DNA of 60,759 nucleotides, from the NCBI GenBank assembly GCA_021324915.1, contig JAJPIC010000006.1:1-60759 (forward strand), given 5' to 3'. This document shows, piece after piece, positions 28,728 through 36,945 of this stretch. This DNA is from Beijerinckiaceae bacterium. GTDB taxonomy: Bacteria > Pseudomonadota > Alphaproteobacteria > Rhizobiales > Beijerinckiaceae. Below the pieces are notes generated by a model. It was not told where the DNA came from. It searched no databases and saw only the letters and a program-made list of their open reading frames with translations. The position numbers were made by a program, and so were the translations under genes. The number at the start of each line of letters is the position of its first letter. Position 1 is the first letter of the stretch.

Positions 28728-30846
28728 CGCGGCCTCCTCTGCGGATGAGTGCATTCAGCCAGTTGCCGATCGACTTCACTCTGCCCTGCCAAAGCACGCT
28801 GTCGCCTCGCCAACCTCGCCAGGGAATGTTGAGCCTTCGCTTTCTCGACTTTGCGGCGTCGGAGCCGGACGTGGCGTCGGAAAGCGCTTCAAGCTTGCCG
28901 AGCACTCTGAGGAGACGCTGAAGATTTCGCAAAACCGGCTGGACCGAGAGCACTCTTGCGCGCTCGTCGAGAAGACCGCCGTAGATCCGGAAGAGGTTCC
29001 CGAGGTCGGGCGGCAGGCCGACCACCAAATGCTCGAGCTGGCGCGCGCGCTGCCTCCTCGTAATGCGTCGGGCGGTTGGACCGGCAAATTGGCCATAAGG
29101 CATCGGAAGGATCCGCACCGAATTTTCCTGCTGGCAGGCGACGGCAATGATCGTGTCCAGATTCGTGAAATATACGGCGGTATTGATCCGCAGATATTTC
29201 AGAATCGTGATCAGCACCTCCCGCTTTATGACGAGGATCGGCACATCGATTCTACTGAACTCCAACTTCGTCCAGCGCGACGGCTCGAAATTCACGAAAG
29301 TCTCAGGCGGCTTGTCCTTTGTTGTCGAGGCCGGCACGGCCACATCGAAGCCGCCGCGCGCAGCAGTTGCGACGAGATCCGCCTTTTCTCCATCCTCGAG
29401 CCGCAAGAGGTTCGAATATAAAATGATGTAAGTGCTGGTCGCCTGTTCCGCTTTTTCGAGAAGCTCGTCCACGTGCAGCGGATAAGGCGCATCCGCACCG
29501 AACTGAACTTCCGCCGCCCCGCTCTCCTCCCCTGAGAGAGCTGCGGCTTCCTGTCGGTCGCCAAGCAGGATCTCGCGGTTTGGCTGCTGATGAAACTCGT
29601 CCCAGACGTCAAAATTCTCACGGGGATCGAACGAGAGCCGCGCGGGCGCCGCGCCCGACTTGAGGCATCGCTCGAGAAGCCGATGAAGCGCCTGTGCTCG
29701 CGGCAGAAAGAGAACGCGCGCCCTGTCTTCGGGATGAATGATCTCCGGAATTCCACCGGTCTCGGCAGCAATGAACGGGATACCGTGGAGCATCGATTCG
29801 TAAGCCGTAAGAGCAGCTTGATCGATGAGCGACGGGATGACGGCCAGCCGTCCTCCCTCGCGCAAAAAGGCGACGGCCTGTGCCGCATCGTAATTGTGGA
29901 TCGCGCGAAACTCGAAGGGCAGCTTGGCCTGCAAGCCGGCGAGAAATTCGTCGAAATTGAATTCATCGTTTTTCTTGCCGAGGAACACGACCCGGCATTT
30001 GCTTCTCCCCTCACGATAGAGAAGCTCCAACGCCTCGGCGAAGACCAATATCCCCTTTCTCGGTTCGAGCCGCCCGAAGAAGACAAGCTCCTTGATGCGC
30101 TGCACCTCGCCGGTCTTCTGCCAAGCATCGCCGATGTCGGCGGGCAAAGGCACGGGGTTGGGTTGGACGCAAACATGCCGCGGCAGCCGATATCCGTGCC
30201 TCGTCATCCAATCCAACATGTGCTGCGTCGGCGCGATGACGAAATCGGTCTGTTCGACGCAATAGCGTTCGGCGGCGCAGATGATCAATCCCGTATCGAG
30301 GTTGAGCGCCGTCTCGTTCCCCTGCCTGTTCCATAAATGCGGCGAGGACACTTTCGTGGCGAAGATCGTCTCGCGAAACTGTCCGAGGTTCCGCTTGGCC
30401 ATCAGCGCGTAATAAGGACTGGCGCCGCATTCGGAGGAGTGGACGATATCGAACGGCGGAAATTCCAAGAGCGCGCGATAGCCTTGATAGCTCCATTGCA
30501 GCGCGGGTGTCGGCGCGCGCGTCGGCTTATTCTCAGCGCAGATGAATTTGATGTTTCGCTCGCGATAGAACTCGATCCAATGTTCGATCGGCCCGCTGTG
30601 CGACGTGCGTCCTTGAGTGAAGAGGATGGTGACGTCGTGCCCGCGCTTCGCCAGGATCTCGGCGGCATACATGAAGGCGGTGCCGACGCCGGCATTGCGG
30701 ATCGGTCCGAAGATGTCTTGCGTCAGGATGCACATGCGCGCCGGGCGCGCTGTCGCTTTTGCCGAAATGTAGCGCGCTAGGCTGTCGTAGGGGCCCGAAT
30801 AGGCAAGTAGATCCGGGCGAACGTTTTCCTCAACCCGCGCATCCAT
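28699..30846 (-). CDS. Family 4 glycosyltransferase with C-terminal extension
   Basis: 715 residues from ATG 30846 (AGGTGAG upstream). Residues about 35-450 are a GT-B enzyme: CILTQDIFGPIRNAGVGTAF, VHSSECGASPYYALM, ELVFFGRLEPRKGILVFAEA and PSLIDQAALTAYESMLHGIPF, where the first Glu of the usual E-x7-E is replaced by Asp. Its closest relative here is the 483-residue GT4 at 25449. The C-terminal about 250 residues hold VLITILKYLRINTAVY and long helical stretches, probably an extra regulatory or substrate domain, and end in a very basic tail. It overlaps the downstream GWA-domain gene. Confidence 0.82.
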   Translation of the reverse strand: MDARVEENVRPDLLAYSGPYDSLARYISAKATARPARMCILTQDIFGPIRNAGVGTAFMYAAEILAKRGHDVTILFTQGRTSHSGPIEHWIEFYRERNIKFICAENKPTRAPTPALQWSYQGYRALLEFPPFDIVHSSECGASPYYALMAKRNLGQFRETIFATKVSSPHLWNRQGNETALNLDTGLIICAAERYCVEQTDFVIAPTQHMLDWMTRHGYRLPRHVCVQPNPVPLPADIGDAWQKTGEVQRIKELVFFGRLEPRKGILVFAEALELLYREGRSKCRVVFLGKKNDEFNFDEFLAGLQAKLPFEFRAIHNYDAAQAVAFLREGGRLAVIPSLIDQAALTAYESMLHGIPFIAAETGGIPEIIHPEDRARVLFLPRAQALHRLLERCLKSGAAPARLSFDPRENFDVWDEFHQQPNREILLGDRQEAAALSGEESGAAEVQFGADAPYPLHVDELLEKAEQATSTYIILYSNLLRLEDGEKADLVATAARGGFDVAVPASTTKDKPPETFVNFEPSRWTKLEFSRIDVPILVIKREVLITILKYLRINTAVYFTNLDTIIAVACQQENSVRILPMPYGQFAGPTARRITRRQRARQLEHLVVGLPPDLGNLFRIYGGLLDERARVLSVQPVLRNLQRLLRVLGKLEALSDATSGSDAAKSRKRRLNIPWRGWRGDSVLWQGRVKSIGNWLNALIRRGGRDGGSGKSED

Positions 30847-30974
30847 AACTCACCTATCGCGACCAAAAATGCGCGTTCTTACTGTCGGTGGGCGGCCGAC
30901 CGCAAGTCAAGTCCCTTATGAAGCTTGGCCTTGGTCGGTGCGCTCATGCTTAATCCGACCGTGGAACGCGATCT

Positions 30975-31205
30975 TCAGTCGGAAGATTTTCCCGACCTCG
31001 AGCCTGGCGCTGCCTCGTCGAGCAGCGCCTTTAGATTGTCTCTCTCGAGGATCAATCTTTCGCGCTCGATGCGAAGATCTTTCAGCCGCTCCTTCACATA
31101 GTTCAGCCGGGCTCTGCGCATGCGCATATCCATGGCGCTCGCCAAGCCTTCCTGGGAGCCTTGCGAACTTTCGTTGTTACGCACGTTACTCGTCTCCGCG
31201 TCCAT
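30975..31205 (-). CDS. Coiled-coil microprotein, copy 1
   Basis: 76 residues. The central helix RRARLNYVKERLKDLRIERE continues RLILERDNLKALLDEA, an uninterrupted charged coiled coil of about 35 residues; the ends are Ser/Gly-rich. It is clearly related to the 57-residue protein at 36481-36654: both share RL.Y...RL..LR.ERERLI.ERD.LK. Both lie between divergently read export genes of this locus. Function unknown; a partner-binding or oligomerising role is plausible. Confidence 0.65.
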   Translation of the reverse strand: MDAETSNVRNNESSQGSQEGLASAMDMRMRRARLNYVKERLKDLRIERERLILERDNLKALLDEAAPGSRSGKSSD

Positions 31206-31313
31206 TTCCGTTACTCCGGATCAACTATTTACACTACTTCGGTTGGAAGGCCGTGAACAGTAAACAGGATACCATCGTGCGGCTTTTAGTCAATCTATCG
31301 CGTTAAATTTACC

Positions 31314-31333
31314 AATGCGATTCAATGCGATTC
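31314..31333. repeat. Tandem perfect 10-bp repeat upstream of the export permease
   Basis: AATGCGATTC occurs twice back to back (31314-31323 and 31324-31333), followed directly by a TTGACT hexamer (31335). It lies in the AT-rich gap between the coiled-coil microprotein (minus) and the permease (plus), so it may be an operator for one or both. Position is the only support. Confidence 0.4.
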
Positions 31334-31431
31334 ATTGACTTTAGCGGAAATCTTGACTACGAATTTTATTAGATTTGCCGTCGGCTCGGCCGATGCTCAC
31401 TTTGTTGAGCAAAGAGTTCAGTTCTTGTGCA

Positions 31432-32256
31432 ATGAGTCTCTCGACCTTTACTGATCCCCGTGCACATGAACGAAACGCCTATGTGCGTGGCTTTCGGAAT
31501 TGGTCTGCCGCGCTCCGCGCTCTGATCCTCCGCGAAATCTGGCGCCACGGGCGGACGAAGTGGACCATGTTCACGTTCGCCCTGCAGTTTCTCGAACCGG
31601 TCGGCGTTATCGCCGCATTCGGCTTTATCGTCTACGTGCTCTTGCGGGTGCCTCCCTACGGGCCCTCCACAATATTGTTCCACGCGACGGGTATTGTTCC
31701 CTATTATTATTTCATTCGCGTGTCAGGACGTACCCGCAGCTTCGAAGTCGACCGCGCCAACCGGCTCCCTTGCAGCGACTCGCTCGATGATTTCCTGATC
31801 CTCTGTTTCATGGATTTCATCGTGATGTCGGTCGGCACGGTGATCCTTTTCTGGGGGCTTTCAATCTTCGTGAGCCCTCTGGCGATCCCTATCGATCCGT
31901 GGGCCTGCGTAACGTCCGTCGTGCTGGTCTCGATTCTCGCCTGCGGCATAAATCTCGTGAATGCCGCCATCATCCATTTGACGAAAGCGTGGGTGACGAT
32001 TCTCATCGTGCTGTTCCGCGGCTTGATGCTCATCTCGGGAGTCATCTTCGTCGTCGATTTCATGCCGCCGAACATCCGGTTTTGGCTAAACCTCAATCCG
32101 CTGTCGCATGCGATCATGTGGTTTCGCATGGGGATCTATCCTCATTATCCGGTCCATACGCTCGACAAGGCCTATCTCGTATGGTTCGCGCTCGGCTCTC
32201 TCGTGGTTGGGCTCGCCGTCGAGCGCGCGACGCGAAACTTCGAGGATGGCCAATGA
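31432..32256 (+). CDS. KpsM-like ABC polysaccharide export permease
   Basis: 274 residues from ATG 31432 (MSLSTFTDPRAHERN); upstream in-frame ATG 31393 and TTG 31375 are possible. ABC-2 type permease with six predicted helices. The N-terminal cytoplasmic part has ALILREIWRHGRTKWTMFTF, then FLEPVGVIAAFGFIVYVLL. The central HATGIVPYYYFIRVSGRT and the C-terminal FMPPNIRFWLNLNPLSHAIMW match the KpsM/BexB/CtrC family that moves capsule polymers over the inner membrane. The downstream ATPase start overlaps the stop (ATGA), showing translational coupling. Confidence 0.87.
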   Translation: MSLSTFTDPRAHERNAYVRGFRNWSAALRALILREIWRHGRTKWTMFTFALQFLEPVGVIAAFGFIVYVLLRVPPYGPSTILFHATGIVPYYYFIRVSGRTRSFEVDRANRLPCSDSLDDFLILCFMDFIVMSVGTVILFWGLSIFVSPLAIPIDPWACVTSVVLVSILACGINLVNAAIIHLTKAWVTILIVLFRGLMLISGVIFVVDFMPPNIRFWLNLNPLSHAIMWFRMGIYPHYPVHTLDKAYLVWFALGSLVVGLAVERATRNFEDGQ

Positions 32257-32954
32257 TCGTCCTCGAGAACGTCAATGTGGATTATAGGGGCTATTCGCTC
32301 CTGAAGCCGCCCTATCGCGTTCTCACCGGGATAAACGCCGTTTTGAGGCCCGGCGATCACGTCGCTATTCTCGGCGGGGCCGGAAGCGGAAAGACAACCT
32401 TGCTTCGCCTGTTGTGCGGACTGAAGAGGCCAAGCAGCGGCAGGATTATCCGCGAGAGTTCCGCCTCGTTCCCGGTCGGATTCGGCGGGGCCGGCGGCAA
32501 AATGACGGTCGCGCAATACATTCATTTCGTTGCCGTCTGCTATGCGGTCGACCCCAAAAGACTGCGCGACTTCGCAGTCGAGTTCGCGGGAATTGAAAAG
32601 GCGCTCGACCGAAGAAACGCGCATCTCGAAGCCGATCTCAAGGCGCGCTTGAATGTCGTACTCGGGTACGCGCTTCCGTTCGACTTCTACCTCTTCGACA
32701 ACAAGGTCACCGCGAGCGACAAGAGCTTTCAGAGAAAATGCCTGGCCTTGCTCGAAATGCGGAAGAGAACGTCCGGAATCATTCTGGCTACGCGCGAGCC
32801 GAGGCTGGCGAGCCGGTTCTGCCGGTCGGGAGGCGTGCTCCATAATGGCAGACTCACCCTCTTCAATCACGTCGAGGATGCAATCACCTTTTATAATTCG
32901 GTGTCGCCGACCGAGCCGCGGACGAGCGAAGACGCCTATTATCGAGCTATTTAA
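32253..32954 (+). CDS. KpsT-like ABC transporter ATPase, copy B (catalytic Glu missing)
   Basis: 233 residues starting on ATGA shared with the permease stop. Walker A GGAGSGKTT is intact. Where Walker B should end in DE, the protein has YLFDNKV, so the catalytic Glu is Asn. The signature region reads LEADLKARL and the H-loop His is absent (ILATREPR). The end NGRLTLFNHVEDAI matches copy A at 22262 (NGRLTLYDDVATAI). Nucleotide hydrolysis by this subunit alone is doubtful; it may pair with copy A, which keeps DE. Family: capsule export ATPases. Confidence 0.85.
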   Translation: MIVLENVNVDYRGYSLLKPPYRVLTGINAVLRPGDHVAILGGAGSGKTTLLRLLCGLKRPSSGRIIRESSASFPVGFGGAGGKMTVAQYIHFVAVCYAVDPKRLRDFAVEFAGIEKALDRRNAHLEADLKARLNVVLGYALPFDFYLFDNKVTASDKSFQRKCLALLEMRKRTSGIILATREPRLASRFCRSGGVLHNGRLTLFNHVEDAITFYNSVSPTEPRTSEDAYYRAI

Positions 32955-32978
32955 GTCGCCTGGCGAAGGCTGCCGCGA

Positions 32979-33245
32979 TTACTGGCCAGTCGGCGCGACG
33001 ATATAGCTTCCCGTCTGCGTTCCGATGGTGCTGCCGACCGTCGTACCCATTCGGGTGGTCAAGCCGCTCGGACCAATAGCGGTCGGTGGAAGGAACTGCT
33101 GGCCCGCAAGCGAGGGGACGCCGAAGCCCATGCCTTGCAGAAAGCTGGCATTGCGCGCCGCAACTGTCCGCGCCGCGAAATGCGCTTGCGCGGCCGCCTG
33201 CGCAACCAAGCCCAAGAATAGCACTATGGCCAAGACGATTCGCAT
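32979..33245 (-). CDS. Small secreted protein of unknown function
   Basis: 88 residues from ATG 33245 with AGAGGAG upstream. The signal peptide MRIVLAIVLFLGLVAQAAAQ is obvious. The mature part is Gly/Thr/Ser/Ala-rich (FLQGMGFGVPSLAGQQFLPP, then TTRMGTTVGSTIGTQTGSY) without cysteines. No family recognised. It is flanked by polysaccharide export and glycosyltransferase genes and lies about 75 bp downstream of the GT2 gene on the same strand. Confidence 0.65.
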   Translation of the reverse strand: MRIVLAIVLFLGLVAQAAAQAHFAARTVAARNASFLQGMGFGVPSLAGQQFLPPTAIGPSGLTTRMGTTVGSTIGTQTGSYIVAPTGQ

Positions 33246-33322
33246 CGGCTTCTCCTCTTTGCGAGAAGCTACCCCCTCTCGAACCTGTCAGCAAGAGCGC
33301 CACGTTCCGAGCCGCCGAAGGA

Positions 33323-34534
33323 TCAGCTTGCGCCTACCCCGACCTCAGCCGATCGCCTGATTTCATTGCCTTTACGCGCAGGCGCTTTCCTCGAGACCGG
33401 AATCGAGGCGCAGGCGCCGGCCTTGCTCAGCCGCCGTTCGAATGCGCTCGGCCGATCGCGGATCTCGATCCGCTCGACACCCGCCATGACGAGAATGGCA
33501 GCGAGCCGATCGATCGGAATACCCGGGCGTACCAGGGGCAAATTGGGCAGCGTAATTGGACTGCGCGCAATCATTCTTATGGTTCGGCGGCACCAGCTCT
33601 CCCAGACGAAGGCGATTTCGAACAGGTCGTCGCTGCCCTTCGACTGTCGGACGACTTTCGCCTGGGGCATGCGCCGAATGCGCTCGAGATCGATCCGCTC
33701 GCGCACCGGCTCTAGGGGATCGCGGCCGATGAACTCGGCAATGAGCTTCGCATAGCCCGGATGCGCGGCTTCGACTTGCGCCTGCGCGGCCGCGACCAGC
33801 GCGGCGCGCCGCGCGCCGAAGGAGGAGCCTTCCCTATGCCAGACAAAGACGTTCGTTGCCGCGAGATTTGTCCAGCCGCGCCTGACCGCCCGCCGAGAGA
33901 AATCGTTTTCCTCGCCATAGCCGAGACCAAAGCGTGCCGCGTTCAACAAGCCGACGTCGGCGATGCACGCGCGCCGGATCGCCATGCAGAAGCCGATTGC
34001 GGTCGGAATTTCGACAGGCGACAAGCCAAGATCCGCAACGAGCCTGTCGAGCGCGCGAGGTCCGATCTCGAGATCCATTCCATTGTTCACGAGCGGGAAC
34101 GGATAGCTCAAAATCGTCGCGGCATTGGAGAGCGGCGTCGCGGTTCCGGCCCGCTCATTGCGATCCAAAGCTTGGGCGAGCCGATCGAGCCAGAAGTCGT
34201 AAACGCAGGTGTCGGCATTCAGAAGTACCACGTCGCGATCTTGGTGGAGCACGAGACCGCGGTTGGCGCTCGCGACGAAGCCGAGGTTTCGTCCGTTGGA
34301 AATCAGGGTGATCAGGCCACGGGCAGCAAGCTCGCGCAACAGAAGGCGCGTATCTTCGAACGGTGTCGCATCGTCTATCACGACGAGCTCGAACGGGATC
34401 GCGGTCTTCGCATTGAGGAGACTCAAGATGCAACGCCGCACGTCAGCTTCGGGCGTATGCACCGGCACCACGACATCGAAGCGCGGCGATCCGCCGTGGC
34501 GTGCAGCAGACGGGGATGCCGCTTCGGCTTGCAT
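33323..34534 (-). CDS. Family 2 glycosyltransferase
   Basis: 403 residues from ATG 34534, with GAGG/GGAG just upstream (a GTG at 34546 is in frame). GT-A fold: FDVVVPVHTPEADVRRCILS, VVIDDATPFEDT, NLGFVASANRGL, then the metal/donor motif LLNADTCVYDFWLD. The acceptor region has GFCMAIRRACI and YGEENDFSRRAVRRGW, typical of rhamnosyl- and other inverting transferases. The C-terminal about 130 residues form an extra helical and beta region. The upstream sqdB-like gene on the same strand is separated by a strong hairpin. Confidence 0.85.
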   Translation of the reverse strand: MQAEAASPSAARHGGSPRFDVVVPVHTPEADVRRCILSLLNAKTAIPFELVVIDDATPFEDTRLLLRELAARGLITLISNGRNLGFVASANRGLVLHQDRDVVLLNADTCVYDFWLDRLAQALDRNERAGTATPLSNAATILSYPFPLVNNGMDLEIGPRALDRLVADLGLSPVEIPTAIGFCMAIRRACIADVGLLNAARFGLGYGEENDFSRRAVRRGWTNLAATNVFVWHREGSSFGARRAALVAAAQAQVEAAHPGYAKLIAEFIGRDPLEPVRERIDLERIRRMPQAKVVRQSKGSDDLFEIAFVWESWCRRTIRMIARSPITLPNLPLVRPGIPIDRLAAILVMAGVERIEIRDRPSAFERRLSKAGACASIPVSRKAPARKGNEIRRSAEVGVGAS

Positions 34535-34552
34535 CGCGCTCCTCACAGCTCG

Positions 34553-34592
34553 GATCCGCAGGTCTCCGGATCAGGGCGAAGACCTGCGGATC
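34553..34592 (-). terminator. Perfect 13-bp stem-loop between sqdB-like gene and GT2 gene
   Basis: GATCCGCAGGTCT (34553-34565) and AGACCTGCGGATC (34580-34592) are perfect reverse complements around a 14-base loop. It lies between the stop of the sqdB-like gene and the start of the next gene on the same strand. No T tract follows, so partial termination, an mRNA processing site or a stability element are all possible. Confidence 0.5.
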
Positions 34593-34603
34593 TGTCGCTA
34601 GCC

Positions 34604-35950
34604 TCAGGTGAGGCGCGCCCCCGGAACTTGTTGAGGAGTCGCGCTTTTGGCAACGGCCGGCATCTTGCCGTTCCCGTTCGCTTTGGCGGCCAGCTTCCGG
34701 GACCGACGCGCTGGTTGTTCCGCCTGAGTCTCCACCATGGGCGGGACTCTCCAGGAGGAGACGCATGGGATTTTCGTAAGGTCGCAACGATGCGCATAGC
34801 GCTGTGCGATCTCTTTGACCTCTCCCATGAGCCCTTCGGAGAGAAGCGTTGGCTTCAACCCGAGGCCCCTGAAACGTGCGTTGCAGACCTTCAGCTCGTT
34901 TTCGTCGGCCTCGATACGCGGATTGGGGACGTGTTGATAGGGAACGCCGGTCAGTTCCGAAATTCGCTTGGCGAGTTCGATGAGCCGGTGCGTTTCCGTC
35001 ATCTGATTGAAGATGCTGACCCGGTCGCCGCGATTTGGCGGGTTCGAGATCGCCATCTCGATGCAGCGCACCGTGTCTCTAATGTGGATGAAAGCGCGCG
35101 TCTGGCCGCCGCTGCCGTGCACGGTCAGCGGATGCCCGATGGCCGCCTGCATCAAAAAGCGGTTGAGGACAGTCCCGTAATCGCCGTCGTAATCGAAGCG
35201 ATTGATGAGATCCTCATGCCGTGCCGTCTGGTCGGTCTGCGTGCCCCAGACGATGCCTTGATGGAGATCGGTGCAGCGGATCTTGTAGTTCTTGGCATAG
35301 TAATAGAAGAGCAGCGCGTCTTGCGTCTTCGTCATGTGATAGACGCTGCCCGGATTGGCGGGATAGAGAATCTCGAGATCCTGCAATCCTTGCGGGGTCG
35401 GAATCTTGACCGGCAGATAGCCTTCCGGAATTTCCAGGCCCGCGGTGCCGTAACCGTAGACGCCCATTGTCCCTAAATGAACCAGGTGGACGTCAAGTCC
35501 GGTTTCCGCAATGGCACAGAGTAGGTCATGCGTGGCACAGATATTGTTGCGAACCGTGTAGCGCTTCGTCACCGCCGACTTCATCGAATAGGGCGCGGCG
35601 CGCTGCTCGGCAAAGTGCACGACGGCGGTCGGCTTGATATCGCACAAGAGCCCAATGAGCTCGTTGAAGTCCTCGCCCAATGTCAGATTGCGATAGCCGA
35701 TCGTCTTGCCGGTGATTTGCTGCCATTTATCGAGGCGTTGGCGAATAGAGGCGATGGGAGTGAGCGAATCCGTTCCGAGATCAAGATCAATTTTTCTTCG
35801 AGAAAGATTATCTACGATAGTAACTTCGTATCCAAGATCAGAGAGGTATAAGGACGTGGGCCAACCGCAAAAGCCGTCTCCCCCGAAGACTATCACTCTT
35901 CCCCTGGGTGGAGAAATCTTGCTCTGAGGCGCCGAGACAATACTCTTCAT
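34604..35950 (-). CDS. sqdB: UDP-sulfoquinovose synthase-like protein (SQD1/SqdB family)
   Basis: 448 residues. It is an extended short-chain dehydrogenase: [11 protein letters not shown] (NAD loop, about residues 23-33), [21 protein letters not shown] with Thr161, [11 protein letters not shown] with Tyr204 and Lys208, [16 protein letters not shown] and [16 protein letters not shown]. This combination is specific to SQD1/SqdB, which makes UDP-sulfoquinovose from UDP-glucose and sulfite. The C-terminal about 40 residues (Lys/Ala/Pro-rich) are an extra tail. In sulfolipid pathways SqdB works with an SqdX or SqdD glycosyltransferase; here it is embedded among capsule genes, so a sulfonated polysaccharide is possible. 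Epimerase specificity is inferred. Confidence 0.85.
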   Translation of the reverse strand: MKSIVSAPQSKISPPRGRVIVFGGDGFCGWPTSLYLSDLGYEVTIVDNLSRRKIDLDLGTDSLTPIASIRQRLDKWQQITGKTIGYRNLTLGEDFNELIGLLCDIKPTAVVHFAEQRAAPYSMKSAVTKRYTVRNNICATHDLLCAIAETGLDVHLVHLGTMGVYGYGTAGLEIPEGYLPVKIPTPQGLQDLEILYPANPGSVYHMTKTQDALLFYYYAKNYKIRCTDLHQGIVWGTQTDQTARHEDLINRFDYDGDYGTVLNRFLMQAAIGHPLTVHGSGGQTRAFIHIRDTVRCIEMAISNPPNRGDRVSIFNQMTETHRLIELAKRISELTGVPYQHVPNPRIEADENELKVCNARFRGLGLKPTLLSEGLMGEVKEIAQRYAHRCDLTKIPCVSSWRVPPMVETQAEQPARRSRKLAAKANGNGKMPAVAKSATPQQVPGARLT

Positions 35951-36480
35951 AACCTAAACTCCCCGCAACAAAACGCCGCAAACGGAATTCAGAAAAAGCT
36001 TCTGGGAATGGCCTCTATTCCCGAAAAGCTTTTTAGGAACTGATAAACTTTTAGCAAAGTTTGTTCCGCACTGGCAAGGAGGAAACTCGGCGGCAGCTGC
36101 GCAAAATGCAGTCGGAATATTTTGACAGAAGTGCAACTTTATTGAATCGATTTCGCGTACTTAAGATTGATGATTAATCGATCGACACGAACGAGAGTCT
36201 TCGGCGCAATGTGCGGCTGCGCTTACATCTGCAAATGATCGGCTCTGCTCTCGCACATCATCGACTGCGAGGATGACACACAACGTGCGCGCGAAGTCGA
36301 GCGTCAAATCGTGCTTGCCGTTTACGGCATCGGCAAGCAGGACTGAATCTTGTGCGCGATGCTCGTTTCTCATGCGCTCTGCCAGCGAGGCGCTCCCTCA
36401 GCTCCGCCGTCTGTCTTTGAGCGCCGCGCGTTCGACCGTGAGAGCGTCAGAGACGGAGCACGTTCCGGCCGCAGTCCGAT
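35951..36480. other. Gene-free region upstream of sqdB
   Basis: 530 bp between the sqdB start and the second coiled-coil microprotein gene (both minus strand). The 35951-36180 part is AT-rich and includes the hairpin at 35993-36034. A 70-codon minus-strand frame (36161-36373) has no ribosome-binding site or family resemblance and is not called. It probably holds the sqdB promoter. Confidence 0.5.
35993..36034. terminator. Terminator-like hairpin with A/T tracts upstream of sqdB
   Basis: AAAAAGCTT (35993-36001) pairs with AAGCTTTTT (36026-36034), and inside it GGGAAT (36004-36009) pairs with ATTCCC (36017-36022). The stem ends in a T5 run on either strand, so it can work as a bidirectional intrinsic terminator. 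It lies 42 bp before the sqdB start, where it would stop read-through from the microprotein gene or attenuate sqdB if transcription starts upstream of it. Confidence 0.6.
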
Positions 36481-36654
36481 CTAGAACTTTTTCGAGTCGT
36501 CCCTTGCTTCCGAGTTGCCGGCTTCGGTCTTGAGTCGATCCCGCTCCTCGATCAGTCGCTCGCGTTCGGCACGCAGCTCGATCAATCTCTGGCGGATATA
36601 GATCAGCCGATGCCGCGCGTTCACGCGCTCTTTGCTCGCTTCGTTCGCATCCAT
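36481..36654 (-). CDS. Coiled-coil microprotein, copy 2
   Basis: 57 residues from ATG 36654 (MDANEASKERVNARH), with AGGA and AAGGG upstream. Residues about 12-42 form one charged helix, RLIYIRQRLIELRAERERLI followed by EERDRLK. It aligns with copy 1 (30975-31205) over the whole helix, while the flanks differ. The gene is divergent from the outer-membrane export lipoprotein gene, as copy 1 is from the permease gene. Function unknown. Confidence 0.65.
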   Translation of the reverse strand: MDANEASKERVNARHRLIYIRQRLIELRAERERLIEERDRLKTEAGNSEARDDSKKF

Positions 36655-36945
36655 CGATGGCCCTTTCCTCCCAAGCCGCGACATGCGCTCTTCGCGGTTT
36701 ATTCTCATTCCTTTCACGCACGAGCGTTTTCTAAAGGATCGCGCCGCTTCGGCCGGAGAGCGGTAACATTGCCGCCAATGCGGGGGCTGAGGTGCTCCGT
36801 TGCAGTTTAGCCACGCACAGCCAAATCCGTTCTTCGTCGCCTTGCGACTCAAGAAACGCAAAGTCATAATCGTTCCAGGGTGGCAGCAATCTCCTACGTA
36901 AACGTTTCAACGAGAAAAAGCTTCGGCAGCAAAGATTTGCGCAGG

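Noticed and set aside
36161-36373. 70-codon minus-strand frame upstream of sqdB
   Set aside because: No ribosome-binding site, no signal or domain, and composition unlike neighbouring genes.
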